Part shown: positions 5,462-6,392 of the stretch, one piece after another
How positions within the stretch are numbered: the stretch's first letter is position 1
Layout of the letters: each line of letters begins with the position of its first letter
Assembly: GCA_945874855.1 (NCBI GenBank)
Contig: CAMCIP010000130.1
Span: 1 to 6,392 of the forward strand
Origin: Brevundimonas vancanneytii
Lineage (GTDB): Bacteria; Pseudomonadota; Alphaproteobacteria; Caulobacterales; Caulobacteraceae
DNA length: 6,392 nucleotides
Direction of reading: 5' to 3'
Translations under genes and position numbers: made by a program
Notes under the pieces: model-generated
Databases searched by the model: none
The model's input: only the letters and a program-made list of their open reading frames with translations
What the model was told of the DNA's origin: nothing

Positions 5462-5944
5462 ATGCGCCGTACAGCCTTTCTCGCGTCCCTCGCCGCCGTC
5501 GCCGCCCTCGCCGGCGCTGCCCAGGCCCAGACCGTCACTGTGGAAATCGGGGGCGAGCTCCGTCGCGATGCCCTTGACTACGGCGTCCAGGAGGTGGAGC
5601 GCCAGGCCGATCGCCTCGGCGAGGTCGTGGAGCGCGCCCTGAGCCGCGACGCCCGCTTCGCGGGCGCGACCGTCAAACTGGTGCTGCTGGATGTCCGCCC
5701 GAACCGCCCCACCTTCAAGCAGCTGACCGACAGGCCCGGGCTGGACTATCACCGCAGCGTCTCCATCGGCGGGGCGGAGATCGAAGGCGAGGTCATCCTG
5801 GCCGATGGCACAGTCCAGCCGATCCGACGCTATGACTGGTACAGCCACTCAATCTCGGAAGTCATGGGCTTCGGTACCTGGCAGGACGCCGAGCGCGCCT
5901 ATTCGCGGTTCGCGACAGGCCTGACCTCGGGTCGGCTGCTCTAG
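5462..5944 (+). CDS. Exported protein of unrecognised family
   Basis: This 160-residue protein has a clear Sec signal peptide: MRR, then a hydrophobic alanine/leucine core, and an AQA cleavage site at about residue 22. The mature protein of about 138 residues is expected in the periplasm. It has no cysteine, no lipobox and no membrane helix. Visible structure: an amphipathic, probably helical segment (about 33-60, RDALDYGVQEVERQADRLGE); a beta-like stretch VKLVLLDVRP (71-80); then NRPTFKQLTDRPGLDYHRSVSIGG, a charged strand-like EIEGEVILADG, and an aromatic DWYSH motif. It ends with a WQDAERAYSRFA helix. I do not recognise the family and assign no function. The start has AAGGA (5450-5454) 7 nt upstream. 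It follows the kinase by 62 nt on the same strand, so it may be co-transcribed or have its own promoter. Confidence 0.82.
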   Translation: MRRTAFLASLAAVAALAGAAQAQTVTVEIGGELRRDALDYGVQEVERQADRLGEVVERALSRDARFAGATVKLVLLDVRPNRPTFKQLTDRPGLDYHRSVSIGGAEIEGEVILADGTVQPIRRYDWYSHSISEVMGFGTWQDAERAYSRFATGLTSGRLL

Positions 5945-6392
5945 CCGAGTTCACCGGCCCGTCTGATCGCCGCGCCGATCGCCGCCTGCGCGGCTGCGTC
6001 CATGTGGGCGGCCGAGGCGTCCAGTCCCGCCCGGGTCGTGCCGCCGGGCGAGGCGACACGGTCGATCAACTGTTCCAGCGTCTCCTCGCCCGCGACCCCC
6101 GCGGCGGCGGAGCGAAGGGCACCCCGCGCCAGGGCCGTCGCTGCCGCCTCGGACAAGCCGTGAGCGGTGCCGGCCCGGGCCAGGGCCTGAACCAGGGACA
6201 GAAGGAAGGCCGGGGCCGATCCTGCCGTGGCGGTCGCCGCGTCCATGAGGGCCTCGTCATCCAGATCCACGACCTGGGCCACCCGGGCGAACAGGGCATG
6301 TCCCATGGCCCGACCCGCGAGCGTCGCGGCCCAGATGGCGGCCACGCCCTCGCCCCGGGCGACGCCCGTGGTGGGCATCACCCGCACCAGGG
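5941..6392 (-). CDS. proC: Pyrroline-5-carboxylate reductase, C-terminal part (N-terminus off the right edge)
   Basis: 149 residues and a stop are visible; the N-terminal NADP-binding Rossmann half (about 110-120 residues in the family) lies beyond the window. The enzyme reduces pyrroline-5-carboxylate to proline in the cytoplasm. The helical C-terminal dimer domain is recognisable by VDLDDEALMDAATATAGSAPAF (position of the family block with SGSGPAY), the VQALARAGTAHGLS helix, and the signature VASPGGTTRAGL, which is strictly kept. Two sites deviate from the common consensus: MPTTG replaces MPNTP at the left of the visible part, and AGSAPAF replaces SGSGPAY. The SPGGTT signature and helix pattern still make ProC the best call; a diverged paralogue is possible. 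The frame continues open to the window end, so the internal GTG and ATG codons near 6380 are not starts. Confidence 0.87.
   Translation of the reverse strand, partial: LVRVMPTTGVARGEGVAAIWAATLAGRAMGHALFARVAQVVDLDDEALMDAATATAGSAPAFLLSLVQALARAGTAHGLSEAAATALARGALRSAAAGVAGEETLEQLIDRVASPGGTTRAGLDASAAHMDAAAQAAIGAAIRRAGELG

Noticed and set aside
5036..5848. Minus-strand frame of 270 codons across the kinase end and the exported-protein gene
   Set aside because: Antisense to the kinase ATP-binding domain and to a gene with a clear signal peptide and ribosome site; no domain of its own.

Overview
This GC-rich window (my estimate is around 70% G+C) comes from an alphaproteobacterium, most likely Caulobacterales and close to Brevundimonas or Caulobacter. 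The case rests on a SigF/NrsF metal-stress regulatory pair divergent from a bufferin operon, the matching GTAACC-N16-CGAA promoter type, and the strong GC codon bias. Genus is inference.

Layout. 1-724 (minus): bufB, a DUF692 (MNIO) iron enzyme, cut by the left edge. 732-1031 (minus): bufA, a small exported DUF2282 RiPP precursor with four cysteines. 1032-1188: a divergent regulatory gap holding two back-to-back ECF-type promoters. 1189-1728 (plus): ECF sigma factor SigF, overlapping by ATGA with 1725-2357 (plus): NrsF, a six-helix DUF1109 anti-sigma factor with only two cysteines. 2362-3240 (minus): ilvE, branched-chain aminotransferase, with a good housekeeping promoter at 3270-3298. 3314-4051 and 4056-5399 (plus): an OmpR-type response regulator and its sensor histidine kinase, 4 nt apart. 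5462-5944 (plus): a small exported protein of unrecognised family. 5941-6392 (minus): the C-terminal half of ProC, cut by the right edge; its stop shares a CTAG palindrome with the stop of the exported protein.

How it works together. The left third reads as one self-contained circuit. NrsF in the membrane holds SigF; metal stress, probably sensed through its two cysteines, releases it. SigF then drives both its own operon and the buf operon from promoters of the same sequence. BufB is expected to convert cysteines of BufA into metal-binding heterocycles, giving a periplasmic metal-sequestering peptide. The bufB partner genes (bufC, often bufD) should lie just beyond the left edge. The right two thirds are ordinary core genes: amino acid metabolism (ilvE, proC) around a two-component system whose signal cannot be read from the sequence. 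No rRNA, tRNA, insertion sequence, CRISPR array or sizeable repeat was seen.
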